A DNA stretch of 64,000 nucleotides from positions 1 to 64,000 of the forward strand of contig NZ_CACSKB010000016.1 in assembly GCF_902706225.1 (NCBI RefSeq), read 5' to 3'. The stretch is from Microbacterium sp. 18062 (GTDB lineage: Bacteria; Actinomycetota; Actinomycetes; Actinomycetales; Microbacteriaceae). The notes below the pieces were generated by a model that saw only the letters and a program-made list of their open reading frames with translations, was not told the DNA's origin and did not search any database. Each line of letters opens with the position of its first letter. Position 1 is the stretch's first letter. Shown here piece after piece: positions 51,216 through 62,674 of this stretch. The position numbers were made by a program, and so were the translations under genes.

Positions 51216-51968
51216 ATGAACTCCTCACAGCTGGCGCTGCGCGCCGTCATGATCCTGGCCGAGCGCGGGTCGATCACCCTGTCGGAGCTCGCCCTCGCGC
51301 TCGACGTCGCTCCCGCGACGGCCCATCGCGTGCTGGCCAACTGCCGCGAGACCGGATTCGCCTCGCAGCACGAACGCGGCGGCGCGTACACGGTCGGCCC
51401 CGCCGTGCACGAGCTGACCCTCATCCTCACCCAGGCGACGGGTCTGCGCGACGCGGCGGGGCCCGTGCTGCGCCGACTCGTCGAGCAGACCGGAGAGACC
51501 GTGTCGGTCGGCGTGATCGAGGGACGCAGCATCCGCTTCGTCCAGGCCATCTCGGGCACGAGCGAGGTCGCCGTCGGACCCCGCGTGGGAACGGTGCGTC
51601 CCGCGCACTGCACCGCGATCGGCAAGGCCCTGCTCTCGCACGAGACGCCGGAGCAGCTCGAGGCGCGGTACCGCGGCTCGCCGCTGCTGGGCGCCACGCC
51701 GCGTTCGATCACCAGCTGGCCGCGACTGCACCGGCAGTTCGCGCAGGCGCGGTACACGGGGTGGGCGTACAGCCTCGGCGAGTCCGACATCAGCATCGCG
51801 GCGATCGCGGCCCCCATCGTGCTGAGCACGGGCCGCGCCACCTCGGCCGTGTCGATCGCCGCCCCCATCTGGCGGATGCAGACACGGGACGAGCTCCTGC
51901 AGTTCGCGGACGACCTGCTCGCGGCCACGGACGTGATCCAGCAGCGGCTGCGCGGCATCGGGGAATAG
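51216..51968 (+). CDS. IclR-family transcriptional regulator
   Basis: 250-residue regulator: an N-terminal winged helix (ITLSELALALDVAPATAHRVLANC, about residues 20-43) and a C-terminal IclR effector domain with HCTAIGKALLS near residue 132 and GWAYSLGESDISIAAIAAPI near 190. IclR regulators often sense aromatic acids. It is divergent from the importer/dioxygenase operon and sits immediately before metF-purU-ligM, so it could control both. The ATG has CGGAGA upstream. Confidence 0.87.
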   Translation: MNSSQLALRAVMILAERGSITLSELALALDVAPATAHRVLANCRETGFASQHERGGAYTVGPAVHELTLILTQATGLRDAAGPVLRRLVEQTGETVSVGVIEGRSIRFVQAISGTSEVAVGPRVGTVRPAHCTAIGKALLSHETPEQLEARYRGSPLLGATPRSITSWPRLHRQFAQARYTGWAYSLGESDISIAAIAAPIVLSTGRATSAVSIAAPIWRMQTRDELLQFADDLLAATDVIQQRLRGIGE

Positions 51969-51989
51969 GCTCGCCCCTTACCTCTTGCC

Positions 51990-52011
51990 TTTACCTATCT
52001 CCATAGGTAAA
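51990..52011. promoter_or_regulatory. Long perfect inverted repeat in front of metF-purU-ligM
   Basis: 9-bp arms TTTACCTAT (51990-51998) and ATAGGTAAA (52003-52011) flank CTCC, in an AT-rich 94-bp gap. The centre is about 62 bp upstream of the metF start. This is too AT-rich and lacks a GC stem for a terminator after the IclR gene, so it is best read as the operator of the O-demethylation operon. The nearby IclR and PadR proteins are the candidates. A further TTACCT half-like copy lies at about 51979. Confidence 0.6.
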
Positions 52012-52062
52012 GTCGTCAGCGCGCGATGACGCGCCGACACTGACCGGAAAGGACCGAGACCA

Positions 52063-52938
52063 GTGGCTCAGACTTCACCCGCGGCGAATGACGCCGCGTC
52101 CCTTCGCCTCGTCGATGGCTACTCGTTGGAGATGACCGGGAAGGACGTGCCGGGTCTCGAAGAGGCGCGCGGTGTGATCCCGGCGGGGACGAAGATCAAC
52201 GTGACGTTCCTCGGGAACGAGGACCTGCAGATGCGGGTCGCGGCCGCGAAGGCCGTGAAGGACTTCGGGTTCACGCCCGTTCCGCACATCTCCGCCCGCC
52301 GGCTGTCGTCACAGGCGCAGCTCGAGGAGTTCCTCGCGGCGCTGCAGGAGGTCGGGGCGACCGAGCATGTGTTCGCGGTCGGCGGCGACCCGGCCGAGCC
52401 CGAAGGCCCCTACCCGGACTCGCTGTCGGTGATCCGCTCCGGGATCCTGCAGCAGTACGGCGTGAAGGAGGTGTCGATCGCCGGGTATCCGGAGGGACAC
52501 CCCGACATCCCGACGGACGTGCTGTGGCGGCATCTGGAGGACAAGTCGCGGGCGTTGACGGAGCAGGGCCTGGATGCGGTCATCCTCACCCAGTTCGCGT
52601 TCGACACCGACCCGGTCACATCCTGGATCCGCACCGTGCGGGAGAAGGGCATCGACACCGAGATCCGGATCGGCACGCCGGGACCGGCGGGCATCAAGCG
52701 GCTGATCGGGTTCGCGCGCCGGTTCGGGGTCGGCGCGAACGCGATGATCGTGAAGAAGTACGGGTTCTCGCTGACGAACCTGATGGGCACCGCGGGACCG
52801 GACCGGTTCGTCACCGACCTCGCCGCGCTGCTCGCGCAAGACCCCTCCTCGGGAAATGTCAGACTGCATTTCTATACGTTCGGTGGACTCCTCGCGACCT
52901 CGCAGTGGGCTCGCGACTACGTCGCCGCACGGTCCTGA
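52063..52938 (+). CDS. metF: Methylenetetrahydrofolate reductase-like protein (MetF)
   Basis: 291-residue FAD TIM-barrel enzyme. In this context it should run in the oxidative direction, turning the 5-methyl-THF made by LigM into 5,10-methylene-THF. Recognisable stretches are VTFLGNEDLQMRV, TPVPHISARRL, HVFAVGGDPAEPEGPYPDSL and QFAFDTDPVTSWI. In SYK-6 a metF gene also travels with ligM. The start is GTG 52063, with AAAGGA upstream. It is first in the metF-purU-ligM operon. Cofactor preference cannot be read from the sequence. Confidence 0.88.
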   Translation: MAQTSPAANDAASLRLVDGYSLEMTGKDVPGLEEARGVIPAGTKINVTFLGNEDLQMRVAAAKAVKDFGFTPVPHISARRLSSQAQLEEFLAALQEVGATEHVFAVGGDPAEPEGPYPDSLSVIRSGILQQYGVKEVSIAGYPEGHPDIPTDVLWRHLEDKSRALTEQGLDAVILTQFAFDTDPVTSWIRTVREKGIDTEIRIGTPGPAGIKRLIGFARRFGVGANAMIVKKYGFSLTNLMGTAGPDRFVTDLAALLAQDPSSGNVRLHFYTFGGLLATSQWARDYVAARS

Positions 52939-52948
52939 CGAACTCTGA

Positions 52949-55321
<2,373 letters not shown>

Positions 55322-55342
55322 CCCGTAGTCTGGCCCGAAGAC

Positions 55343-55415
55343 CCGCGAGACTGCACCGTGGCGCCGAGACAGTGGGGTTACCCCGCTGCCTCGGCGCTCA
55401 CGTGCAGTCTCGCGG
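55343..55415. repeat. Dispersed palindromic repeat, copy 1
   Basis: Outer 14-bp arms, CCGCGAGACTGCAC at 55343-55356 and its complement at 55402-55415, enclose a second imperfect stem (GGCGCCGAGACAGTGGGG against CCCCGCTGCCTCGGCGCT). It shares GAGACTGCA, GCCGAGACAG and TGCAGTCTC with copy 2 at 57544-57610. It lies after ligM and can act as its terminator. This looks like a genome-wide REP-type element. Confidence 0.75.
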
Positions 55416-55476
55416 CCCTGAGGGATGGGGCCGACGCGACGGGGCACCCCCCGTCGACGGCGACAGAAGGAGTCCG

Positions 55477-56073
55477 ATGAGCCTGAGATACGCGCTCCTG
55501 GCGCTCGTCCGCGTCGGCCCGCAGTCCGGATACGACCTGCAGAAGCAGTTCGCGGTCTCGGTGGGTCACGTCTGGCACGCTCCGGACTCCCAGATCTACC
55601 CGGAGCTTCGCAAGATGGAGGCCGAGGGGCTCGTCCAGGGGGAGGAGCAGATCCGCGGCGAGCGCGGCACCCGGCGGATGTACCACATCACCCCGGCCGG
55701 CGAGCAGGCGTTCCTCGACTGGCTGGCGTCGCCTCCCGAGTACCAGCGCGTGCGCGACCCCGCGCATCTGCGCGCCGCCTACCTCGAGGCGGCCACGCCC
55801 GCGCAGGCCCGCGCCTTCCTGCGCGCTCACATCGCGCAGTGGGAGGGCGAGCTCGATCAGTGGGAGGGGGAGCTGCGCCGCATCGACGCGGTCGACAACC
55901 CCATGCTGCTGCGCCGCCTCGCGGTCACGGCCGTCGCCGACCGCGAACGGACCATCGCCTACAAGCGCTTCGCCTACGAGGGCCTGGTCGAACGCGCCCG
56001 CGGCGAGATCCAGTGGGCCCGCGCCGGCCTCGGGCTCATCGACCGACTGGACGGTCCGGAGGACACCCCATGA
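55477..56073 (+). CDS. PadR-family transcriptional regulator
   Basis: 198-residue regulator: winged helix MSLRYALLALVRVGPQSGYDLQKQF at the N-terminus, the GHVWHAPDSQIYPELRKMEAEGLV recognition region and a helical C-terminal dimer domain with many Trp, Glu and Arg residues. PadR proteins typically sense phenolic acids. AGAAGGAG precedes the ATG. It is coupled by ATGA to the FolE-like gene. It is a candidate regulator of the metF-purU-ligM operon just upstream. Confidence 0.87.
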   Translation: MSLRYALLALVRVGPQSGYDLQKQFAVSVGHVWHAPDSQIYPELRKMEAEGLVQGEEQIRGERGTRRMYHITPAGEQAFLDWLASPPEYQRVRDPAHLRAAYLEAATPAQARAFLRAHIAQWEGELDQWEGELRRIDAVDNPMLLRRLAVTAVADRERTIAYKRFAYEGLVERARGEIQWARAGLGLIDRLDGPEDTP

Positions 56074-56660
56074 CGATCAGTGCCCCCGCGACCCGGACCG
56101 ATCGCGCCCGCGCCGTCGCGGCGGTGCGGGAACTGCTCCTGGCCGTCGGCGAGGACGCCGACCGGCTCGGCCTGCTGCGCACCCCCGAGCGCGTCGCCGA
56201 CCTGATGCTCGACCTCTTCTCGGGGCTCGGCGTCGATCCCGCCGGGGCACTCGGCGCACCCGTGGCACTGACCGAGAACGAGCACCCCGGCGAGCTCGTC
56301 GGCATGACCGGCATCCCGTTCCGCTCCGTCTGCGAGCACCATCTGCTCCCCTTCGACGGCACGGTCGACGTGTACTACGCGCCGAGCCGCCACATCGCCG
56401 GGCTCAGCCGCATCGCGACACTCGTCGAGCTCGCCTCCCGGCGCCCGCAGTTGCAGGAGCGCCTGGGGCAGCAGATCGCCGACGCGCTGACGGCCGTGCT
56501 GCGCCCGCACGGCGTGGCCGTCCGCATCGAGGCGACGCACGGATGCGTGGCGCACCTCGAGCCGAGCGCCGCGGCATCGCGGGTCGTGACGGTGGCGACC
56601 GTCGGCTCGATCCCCGAGACGACCTGGCGCCTGGCGGCGCGCGAGACCCCCGCGTCCTGA
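56070..56660 (+). CDS. folE: GTP cyclohydrolase I-like protein lacking the substrate arginine
   Basis: 196-residue protein of the FolE family. Zinc ligands and catalytic His are kept: Cys88, His90, His91 (VCEHHLLPF), His157 and Cys159 (ATHGCV), at a constant offset of 22 from E. coli Cys110, His112, His113, His179 and Cys181. The next key residue, Arg185 in the invariant ARG motif, is Leu163 (HLEPS), and the conserved C-terminal FLRAV tail is missing. It may be a low-activity FolE that boosts folate supply, or an enzyme with changed chemistry. It is coupled to the PadR gene. Confidence 0.82.
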   Translation: MTISAPATRTDRARAVAAVRELLLAVGEDADRLGLLRTPERVADLMLDLFSGLGVDPAGALGAPVALTENEHPGELVGMTGIPFRSVCEHHLLPFDGTVDVYYAPSRHIAGLSRIATLVELASRRPQLQERLGQQIADALTAVLRPHGVAVRIEATHGCVAHLEPSAAASRVVTVATVGSIPETTWRLAARETPAS

Positions 56661-56815
56661 GCACCGCGCCCCGAGCCTGCATCCGTTCGACATCGGCCCT
56701 CGGCGAAGGTCTCCCGATTGGCGTGGAAATCGGCGACAATAGTGCACACGATCCGCGGCAGCGGCGCCGTCGGATCTCGGCAGCGGCCGGACGGCGGCAG
56801 ACAAGGGGACGACGG

Positions 56816-57475
56816 ATGACGCTCACGCCGGTCTCGGGCTTCGTCGACGAAGCGGGTCGCCCCGAACTCGCGCAGCGGATCCGCGAGTCGATCCTGGGCG
56901 GCGAGTTCGCCCCGCACCAGCGTCTCATCGAGGCCGACCTCAGCGACCGTTTCGAGGCCACCCGGGCGGCCGTGCGCACGGCGCTGCTCACCCTCGCGAG
57001 CGAGGGCCTGGTCGAGCGGCTCCCCAATCGGGGCGCGCGCGTGCGTGCCATCAGCGTCGACGAGGCCGTCGAGATCGTCGAGGTACGGATCGGGCTCGAG
57101 TCCCTCTGCGCACGCAAGGCGGCCGAGAACGCCGACGACGACGACATCGCCGCGCTTCGCGACCTGCGCAGGCGCATCGAGGACGCGGTCGCCGCGGGCA
57201 ACCTCGTCGACTACTCCCGGCTGAACCAGGAGCTCGACCGGCAGCTCCGCGAGCTGAGCGGGCACACGACGGCGACGCGGCTGCTCGAGCGGCTGCGCGC
57301 CCAGTCCGCCCGGCATCAGTTCCGGCTGGCGTTCCACCCGGGACGAGTCGCGCAGTCCGCGCCGGAGCACATCGCGATCATCGACGCCGTGATCGCCCAC
57401 GATCCGGATGCCGCCGAGGCCGCGACCCGCGCACATCTCACCGGCATCGTCACGGTGCTCCGCACCCTCGACTGA
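56816..57475 (+). CDS. GntR-family transcriptional regulator, FCD type
   Basis: 219-residue regulator with an N-terminal GntR winged helix (LAQRIRESILGGEFAPHQRLIEADLSDRF, then TRAAVRTALLTLASEGLVERLPNRGARV) and a C-terminal all-helical FCD effector domain containing EVRIGLESLCARKAA and H(I)AIIDAVIAHDPDAAEAATRAHL. FCD proteins usually bind small carboxylates through a metal site. An AAGGGG site precedes the ATG. It lies between the ligM region and the second importer/LigM-like locus and probably controls one of them. Confidence 0.86.
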   Translation: MTLTPVSGFVDEAGRPELAQRIRESILGGEFAPHQRLIEADLSDRFEATRAAVRTALLTLASEGLVERLPNRGARVRAISVDEAVEIVEVRIGLESLCARKAAENADDDDIAALRDLRRRIEDAVAAGNLVDYSRLNQELDRQLRELSGHTTATRLLERLRAQSARHQFRLAFHPGRVAQSAPEHIAIIDAVIAHDPDAAEAATRAHLTGIVTVLRTLD

Positions 57476-57543
57476 CCCCGCCCCCGCCTCCGCCGCGGGA
57501 CCACCCGTGCTCGCGAGGCGCCATCGAGACCGCCCGAGACCCC

Positions 57544-57610
57544 TGAGACTGCACCCGCGCGCCGAGACAGCGGGGTGACCCCACGGTCTCGGCGCGCCAC
57601 TGCAGTCTCA
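57544..57610. repeat. Dispersed palindromic repeat, copy 2
   Basis: Outer arms TGAGACTGCA (57544-57553) and TGCAGTCTCA (57601-57610), with an inner stem GCGCGCCGAGAC and GTCTCGGCGCGC around a GGGGTGACCCC core. It is the same family as 55343-55415, about 2.2 kb away. It lies between the convergent ends of the GntR gene and the importer operon. Confidence 0.75.
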
Positions 57611-57649
57611 CGGGCAGGACAGCCCCACGCCCGGAACAGCCCCACGGGC

Positions 57650-57692
57650 GTGACGGGGCGGCCCGACCGGATGGGTCGAGCCGCCCCGTCAC
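57650..57692 (-). terminator. Terminator hairpin of the second branched-chain-type importer operon
   Basis: 13-bp perfect stem, GTGACGGGGCGGC at 57650-57662 with its complement at 57680-57692, 15 bp beyond the stop of the lipoprotein gene. The loop can extend the pairing (CGACC with GGTCG). It probably ends the minus-strand operon 62392-57708. Confidence 0.65.
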
Positions 57693-57707
57693 CGCCTCAG
57701 CGCGAGA

Positions 57708-58964
57708 TCAGCCGAAGTCCTCGACCGTCGTGTAGCCCGTGCCGTTGTACTTCTGCACCACCACCGACGAGACGGCCGGCTGGCCGTCGACCGTCGTGTC
57801 GACCGCTGTGCCGTCGAGCATGAGCGGCGCCTGGAAGTCGGCGATCGACCGGAGCGCCTCCATGAAGTTGTCGCGGGTCGGCTCTGTCATCTCGGCGAAC
57901 GCCTGCTCGAGCGTGGCGCCCACCATGTAGCTCCACATGCAGTGCGGGAACGCCGGCATGTCCTGGTAGTCCGCGTACTCCTTGAGCTGCGACAGGAACG
58001 CCTGCACGTCCTCGTCGTCGGCGAACACCGGGCTCGCCGGCGCCTTCGCGAACGAGACCGAGTAGACGCCGGGGAATGCGTCGGCCCCGCCCGGCTGCAG
58101 GATCGCCGACGGGCTCGACGTGTTCGAGGGCAGGAACCAGCTCGGCGTCCAGCCCAGCTGCTGCGCCTTCTGCAGCGACGAGATCACGAGCGGGGTGATC
58201 GACATCGCGTTGAAGAACACGTCGGCCCCGGATGCGGCGAGCTCGGTCAGCTGCGCGTCGACCGCCGTGTCGGTGGCCTCGTAGGTCAGCTCCTTCACGA
58301 CCTCGATGTTGTCGGCGCCCTCGATGGCCTCCTTGAAGCCCTCGACGTAGCCCTCGCCGTAGTCGTCGTTCTGCGCGAGGATCGCGACGGTGTGGTCTTC
58401 ACCCGATGCCGCGAGCAGTTCGCCGAACGCCTCGCCCTCGTTCTGATAGATCGGCACGAAGCCGAGCTGCCAGGGGCTCTCCTCCGTCTCGCTGAAGATC
58501 GGGTCGCCGGTCATGACGAGCACCTGCGGCACCTCGTCGGCGATCGCGGCCTCGCGGTACGCGCGGTTGGTGGGCGTGCCGAGTCCCGCCGTCATGGCGA
58601 AGACGCTGTCCTTCAGCTGGTCGTAGTTGGCCTTCGCCTTCTGCGGGTCGTAGGCGTCGTCGAGTGCCTCGATCTCCACGGTGCGCGTCTTCCCGTCGCC
58701 GAACTCGACGCCGCCGTCGGCGTTCTTGGCGCCGAAATACGCGGTGATGCCGGCGACCGTGCAGGTGCCGGGACCGGCCGTGGCGCCGCTGAGCGGCGTC
58801 GTGATGCCGAGCGAGATCGAGGTGTCGGTGATGCCCGGGCTCGCCTCTCCCCCGGATGTCGCATCCGATCCACCGCCGCGCGCGCAGCCGGCGAGCGTCA
58901 CGGCGAGTGCGGAGCCCAGGGCGACGATGCCCAGAATGCTCCTGCTTCTCTTGCTCATGTTCAT
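57708..58964 (-). CDS. Branched-chain-type ABC importer, substrate-binding lipoprotein
   Basis: 418-residue Peripla_BP_6 protein with lipobox TLAGC (Cys27) and SLGITTPLSGATAGPG near residue 50. ILAQNDDYGEGYVEGFKEAI and GADVFFNAMSITPLVISSLQKAQQLGW mark the two lobes. It differs clearly from the binding protein at 46055, so the two importers should take different substrates. It overlaps the LivM-type permease stop by ATGA and is last in its operon. Confidence 0.88.
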   Translation of the reverse strand: MNMSKRSRSILGIVALGSALAVTLAGCARGGGSDATSGGEASPGITDTSISLGITTPLSGATAGPGTCTVAGITAYFGAKNADGGVEFGDGKTRTVEIEALDDAYDPQKAKANYDQLKDSVFAMTAGLGTPTNRAYREAAIADEVPQVLVMTGDPIFSETEESPWQLGFVPIYQNEGEAFGELLAASGEDHTVAILAQNDDYGEGYVEGFKEAIEGADNIEVVKELTYEATDTAVDAQLTELAASGADVFFNAMSITPLVISSLQKAQQLGWTPSWFLPSNTSSPSAILQPGGADAFPGVYSVSFAKAPASPVFADDEDVQAFLSQLKEYADYQDMPAFPHCMWSYMVGATLEQAFAEMTEPTRDNFMEALRSIADFQAPLMLDGTAVDTTVDGQPAVSSVVVQKYNGTGYTTVEDFG

Positions 58965-60028
58965 GCCTGATCTTGCCTCTCTGTGTGGGTTCCCTCCGCG
59001 GCGTCGTGCGCCGAGGCGCTCCCCCGCGGAGTGTCTGGGGAGCCGCCGGCGCCCTCGTGCCGGCGGGATCGACGCCGCAGGCGCCGCAGGCGCGCCGGCA
59101 GCGACGCGAGTCCGCCCGGCAGAAGGAACAGCACCAGCAGCAGCAGCGCACCCTGGAGCACCGCGGTGAGGTTCGCGTCGATCGCGTTGGTCAGCTGCGG
59201 GGCGAGCACGTAGTACGCCCCGCCGAGAAGCGATCCGACGATGCTGCCGGCGCCGCCGATGACCATCGCGGCCAGCAGCTGGATGGAGTGCCCGAAGCTC
59301 ATCGTCTCGGGCGAGGTGTACTGCACGACGACCATGTAGAGGAAGCCGCTCACCCCGCCGATGAGCGATGCGACCGTGAAGGCGAGGACCTTGTAGCGGT
59401 AGGGCGAGATGCCCATCGACGAGGCGACGGCCTCGTTCTCCTTGACGATCGCGAATGCGCGACCGTACTTGCCGCGCACGAGGTTGCGGGTCAGCAGGAA
59501 CACGATGCCGCCGATCAGGATGACGATGTACAGCTGCCACTGGTCGTTGTAGAGGCCCGTCCACTCCGGCGCGTTCGTGAACCGGGCGGAGATCCCCTGG
59601 GATCCGCCGGTGAACTCCGACAGCCGCTTCGCGAGCGGGACCCCGACGATCGGGAGCGCGATCGTCACCATGGCGATCGCGAGACCGCCCAGACGCGCGG
59701 CGGCGAGGGCGATGAGGAGCCCGACCACGCCCGGGAGCACGATGGCCGCGACGAAGGTCAGCACGATGTTCCAGTCGTTCTGCACGCCGTACGCGGTGAT
59801 GTAGGCGCCGAAGCCGACGAAGAAGATCTGGCCGAGCGAGACCTGACCGGTGTACCCCATCACCACGTTCAGGCCCAGCACCGCGACCGCGAAGACCCCG
59901 ATGCGGGCGACGGTCTGGTTGGCGAACTCCGGCAGGGCCAGCGGCAGGAGCACGAGGGCGGCGATCACGACGACCGCGACGGCGACCCGCACCCAGCGGC
60001 GGGAGAAGAACTCTGCTGCAGCGGACAT
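58961..60028 (-). CDS. Branched-chain-type ABC importer, LivM-type permease
   Basis: 355-residue permease with about ten hydrophobic segments, the signature VLGLNVVMGYTGQVSLGQIF near residue 50 and a charged cytoplasmic C-terminus. It shares one base with the end of the LivH-type gene. It is similar in plan to the protein at 47377 but not a recent duplicate. Confidence 0.88.
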   Translation of the reverse strand: MSAAAEFFSRRWVRVAVAVVVIAALVLLPLALPEFANQTVARIGVFAVAVLGLNVVMGYTGQVSLGQIFFVGFGAYITAYGVQNDWNIVLTFVAAIVLPGVVGLLIALAAARLGGLAIAMVTIALPIVGVPLAKRLSEFTGGSQGISARFTNAPEWTGLYNDQWQLYIVILIGGIVFLLTRNLVRGKYGRAFAIVKENEAVASSMGISPYRYKVLAFTVASLIGGVSGFLYMVVVQYTSPETMSFGHSIQLLAAMVIGGAGSIVGSLLGGAYYVLAPQLTNAIDANLTAVLQGALLLLVLFLLPGGLASLPARLRRLRRRSRRHEGAGGSPDTPRGSASAHDAAEGTHTERQDQA

Positions 60029-60909
60029 CAGACGCGCACCACGCTCTTCCGGCCGAACAGGCCCTGGGGTCTGACGATGAGCACGATGAAGATCAGGGCG
60101 AACGGCACCGCCACCTTCAGGTCGTAGCCGATGAACGGCACGTAGACCGCGGCCAGGTTCTCGAGGACGCCGATGAGCCATGCGGCCACGACCACGCCGA
60201 TCGGGCTCGACAGGCCGCCGAGGATGACGGCGGCGAGCGCGTAGACGAGGGCGTTGTCCATCATCCCCGGAGTGAGGGTGAGCTGCGGGGCGACGAGAGC
60301 GCCCGCCACCGCCCCGAGCACCGCGGCAAGACCCCATCCGACCATCAGCAGGCGCCCGACCGGGAGTCCCGAGAAGGAGGCCGACTGCGGGTTCACCGCG
60401 ACGGCCCGGAGCGCGAGGCCCAGCTTCGTGCCGAGGAACAGCGCCTGCAGCAGGACCATGATCGCGACGATGGCGAGGGTCGTGCCGAGCGACCGGACGC
60501 TCACCGATGCGCCGAGGAACGAGATCGTGTCGAGCGAGAACAGCGACGGGAACTGCTGGTTGTTGTAGGTCCAGAGCCATCCGCAGATGCCGGTGATCAG
60601 GGTGAGCAGGCCGATCGTGACCACCACGGCGGTGTCGGGGTCGCCGCGTTCGAAGCGCCGCATGACGTAGCGCTCGAGGAAGGCGCCGAGGGCGAAGGAG
60701 AAGAGGATCGAGAGCAGGATCGCGAGGATGAGCGGCACCCCGAGACCGGTGAACCACCAGGCGACGTAGGCGGAGAGCACCGCCATCCCGCCCTGCGCGA
60801 AGTTGATGAGGCCCGTCGCCTGGTTGACGAGCACGATCGCGAGGGCGAGGGCGGCGTAGACCGACCCGATCGAGAGCCCGTCGACGACGAGTTGGATGAA
60901 GGTTCCCAT
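60028..60909 (-). CDS. Branched-chain-type ABC importer, LivH-type permease
   Basis: 293-residue permease with about eight helices. SIGSVYAALALAIVLVNQATGLINFAQ at residues 14-40 and the C-terminal RPQGLFGRKSVVRV are family features. It lies 3 bp after the LivF-type ATPase gene. Confidence 0.89.
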   Translation of the reverse strand: MGTFIQLVVDGLSIGSVYAALALAIVLVNQATGLINFAQGGMAVLSAYVAWWFTGLGVPLILAILLSILFSFALGAFLERYVMRRFERGDPDTAVVVTIGLLTLITGICGWLWTYNNQQFPSLFSLDTISFLGASVSVRSLGTTLAIVAIMVLLQALFLGTKLGLALRAVAVNPQSASFSGLPVGRLLMVGWGLAAVLGAVAGALVAPQLTLTPGMMDNALVYALAAVILGGLSSPIGVVVAAWLIGVLENLAAVYVPFIGYDLKVAVPFALIFIVLIVRPQGLFGRKSVVRV

Positions 60910-60912
60910 CGG

Positions 60913-61609
<697 letters not shown>

Positions 61610-61626
<17 letters not shown>

Positions 61627-62392
61627 CGGCGGCGTCCTTTCCGATGTAGGCCTCGATGACCCGCGGGTCGGACTGCGCCTCGGCGGCCGTGCCCTCCATG
61701 AGCTTGCGGCCGTGGTCGAGAACGACGACCCGATCGGTCAGCGCCGCGATGAGCCCCATGTGGTGCTCGACGATCACCACTGTGATGTCGTCGTCGCGAA
61801 TGGCGCGGACGGTGTGGATCAGCTGCTCGACCTCGGTGTGCGGCAGGCCCGCGGCGGGCTCGTCGAGCAGCAGCAGGCGCGGGCGGGACAGCAGCGCACG
61901 GCACAGCTCGATGCCCTTGTGCAGGCCGTGCGAGAGCTCGTCGGCCGGCAGGTCGGCCGCCCAGCCGAGCCCGGTGCGCTCGAGCAGGTCGCGGGCCTCC
62001 ACGCGCAGCTCCCGCTCGGAGCGGATCGTCCGGGGCGTGCGCACCGCCCATTCGAGCGGACCGCCGGGCAGCCGGGTGTGCGCCCCGAGCAGCACGTTCT
62101 CGAGGACGGAGGAGTGCAGCTGCAGGGCCGGATGCTGGAACGTGCGGGCGAGCCCCCGCCGCGCGAGGAGCGCGGGCACGGAGCCGAGGATCTCGTCGCC
62201 GTCGATCGTGATCGAGCCGGAGCTCGGCCGGTAGTGCCCGCTGATGCAGTTGAACAGCGACGTCTTGCCGGCGCCGTTCGGGCCGACCAGTCCGAAGATC
62301 TGGCCGGGCTCGACGATGAAGCCCACGTCGTGGAGCACCGTGATCCCTCCGAAACGGAGGTTCACGTCCTGCAGGGTCAGTCGAGCTGCCAT
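61610..62392 (-). CDS. Branched-chain-type ABC importer, LivG-type ATPase
   Basis: 260-residue ATPase with Walker A GPNGAGKTS near residue 39, signature-like LSHGLHKGIE, Walker B LLLLDEPAAGL and switch His in IVEHHMGLI. It is the first gene of the operon 62392-57708 and is divergent from the LigM-like gene at 62675, which suggests the importer supplies that enzyme's substrate. Confidence 0.9.
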
Positions 62393-62674
62393 CGCTCACC
62401 TTTCCAGGTCGGTGCCTCATCGCGCACGACGCCGGGCACAGTCGCCCGTGAGGGGGACGGTACGGATTCGCGATCAGATTGTCAACGATTTTGGTGCGCA
62501 ATCCGCGCAGGTGTTGCACAACCGTGTCCTCGACCGGATCCGCGACGGTTCCGACACACGAACAGCGTGCCGTCGGCATCCCTCTCTCCGCCCGTCGTTT
62601 CCGTTGAAAGAAAACACCCGCACGCGGAGCGCGGTGGGGGAACAGCATCGTGAGCAACGAAAGGAAGGTCGACG
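62393..62674. promoter_or_regulatory. Divergent promoter region between importer and LigM-like gene
   Basis: 282 bp without a supported gene. It contains an AT-rich patch near 62475-62495 with TTGTCAACGATTTTGG, and a small palindrome GTTG-CA-CAAC at 62513-62522 of the size FCD-type GntR regulators bind. A further AT-rich patch with TTGAAAGAAAAC lies near 62603. The GntR protein at 56816 is a possible regulator. No clear -35/-10 pair can be assigned. Confidence 0.4.

Noticed and set aside
51990-52011. Terminator of the IclR gene
   Set aside because: The stem is AT-rich (TTTACCTAT arms) with a 4-nt loop and no U-tract. In a genome of this GC content that suits an operator better than a terminator.
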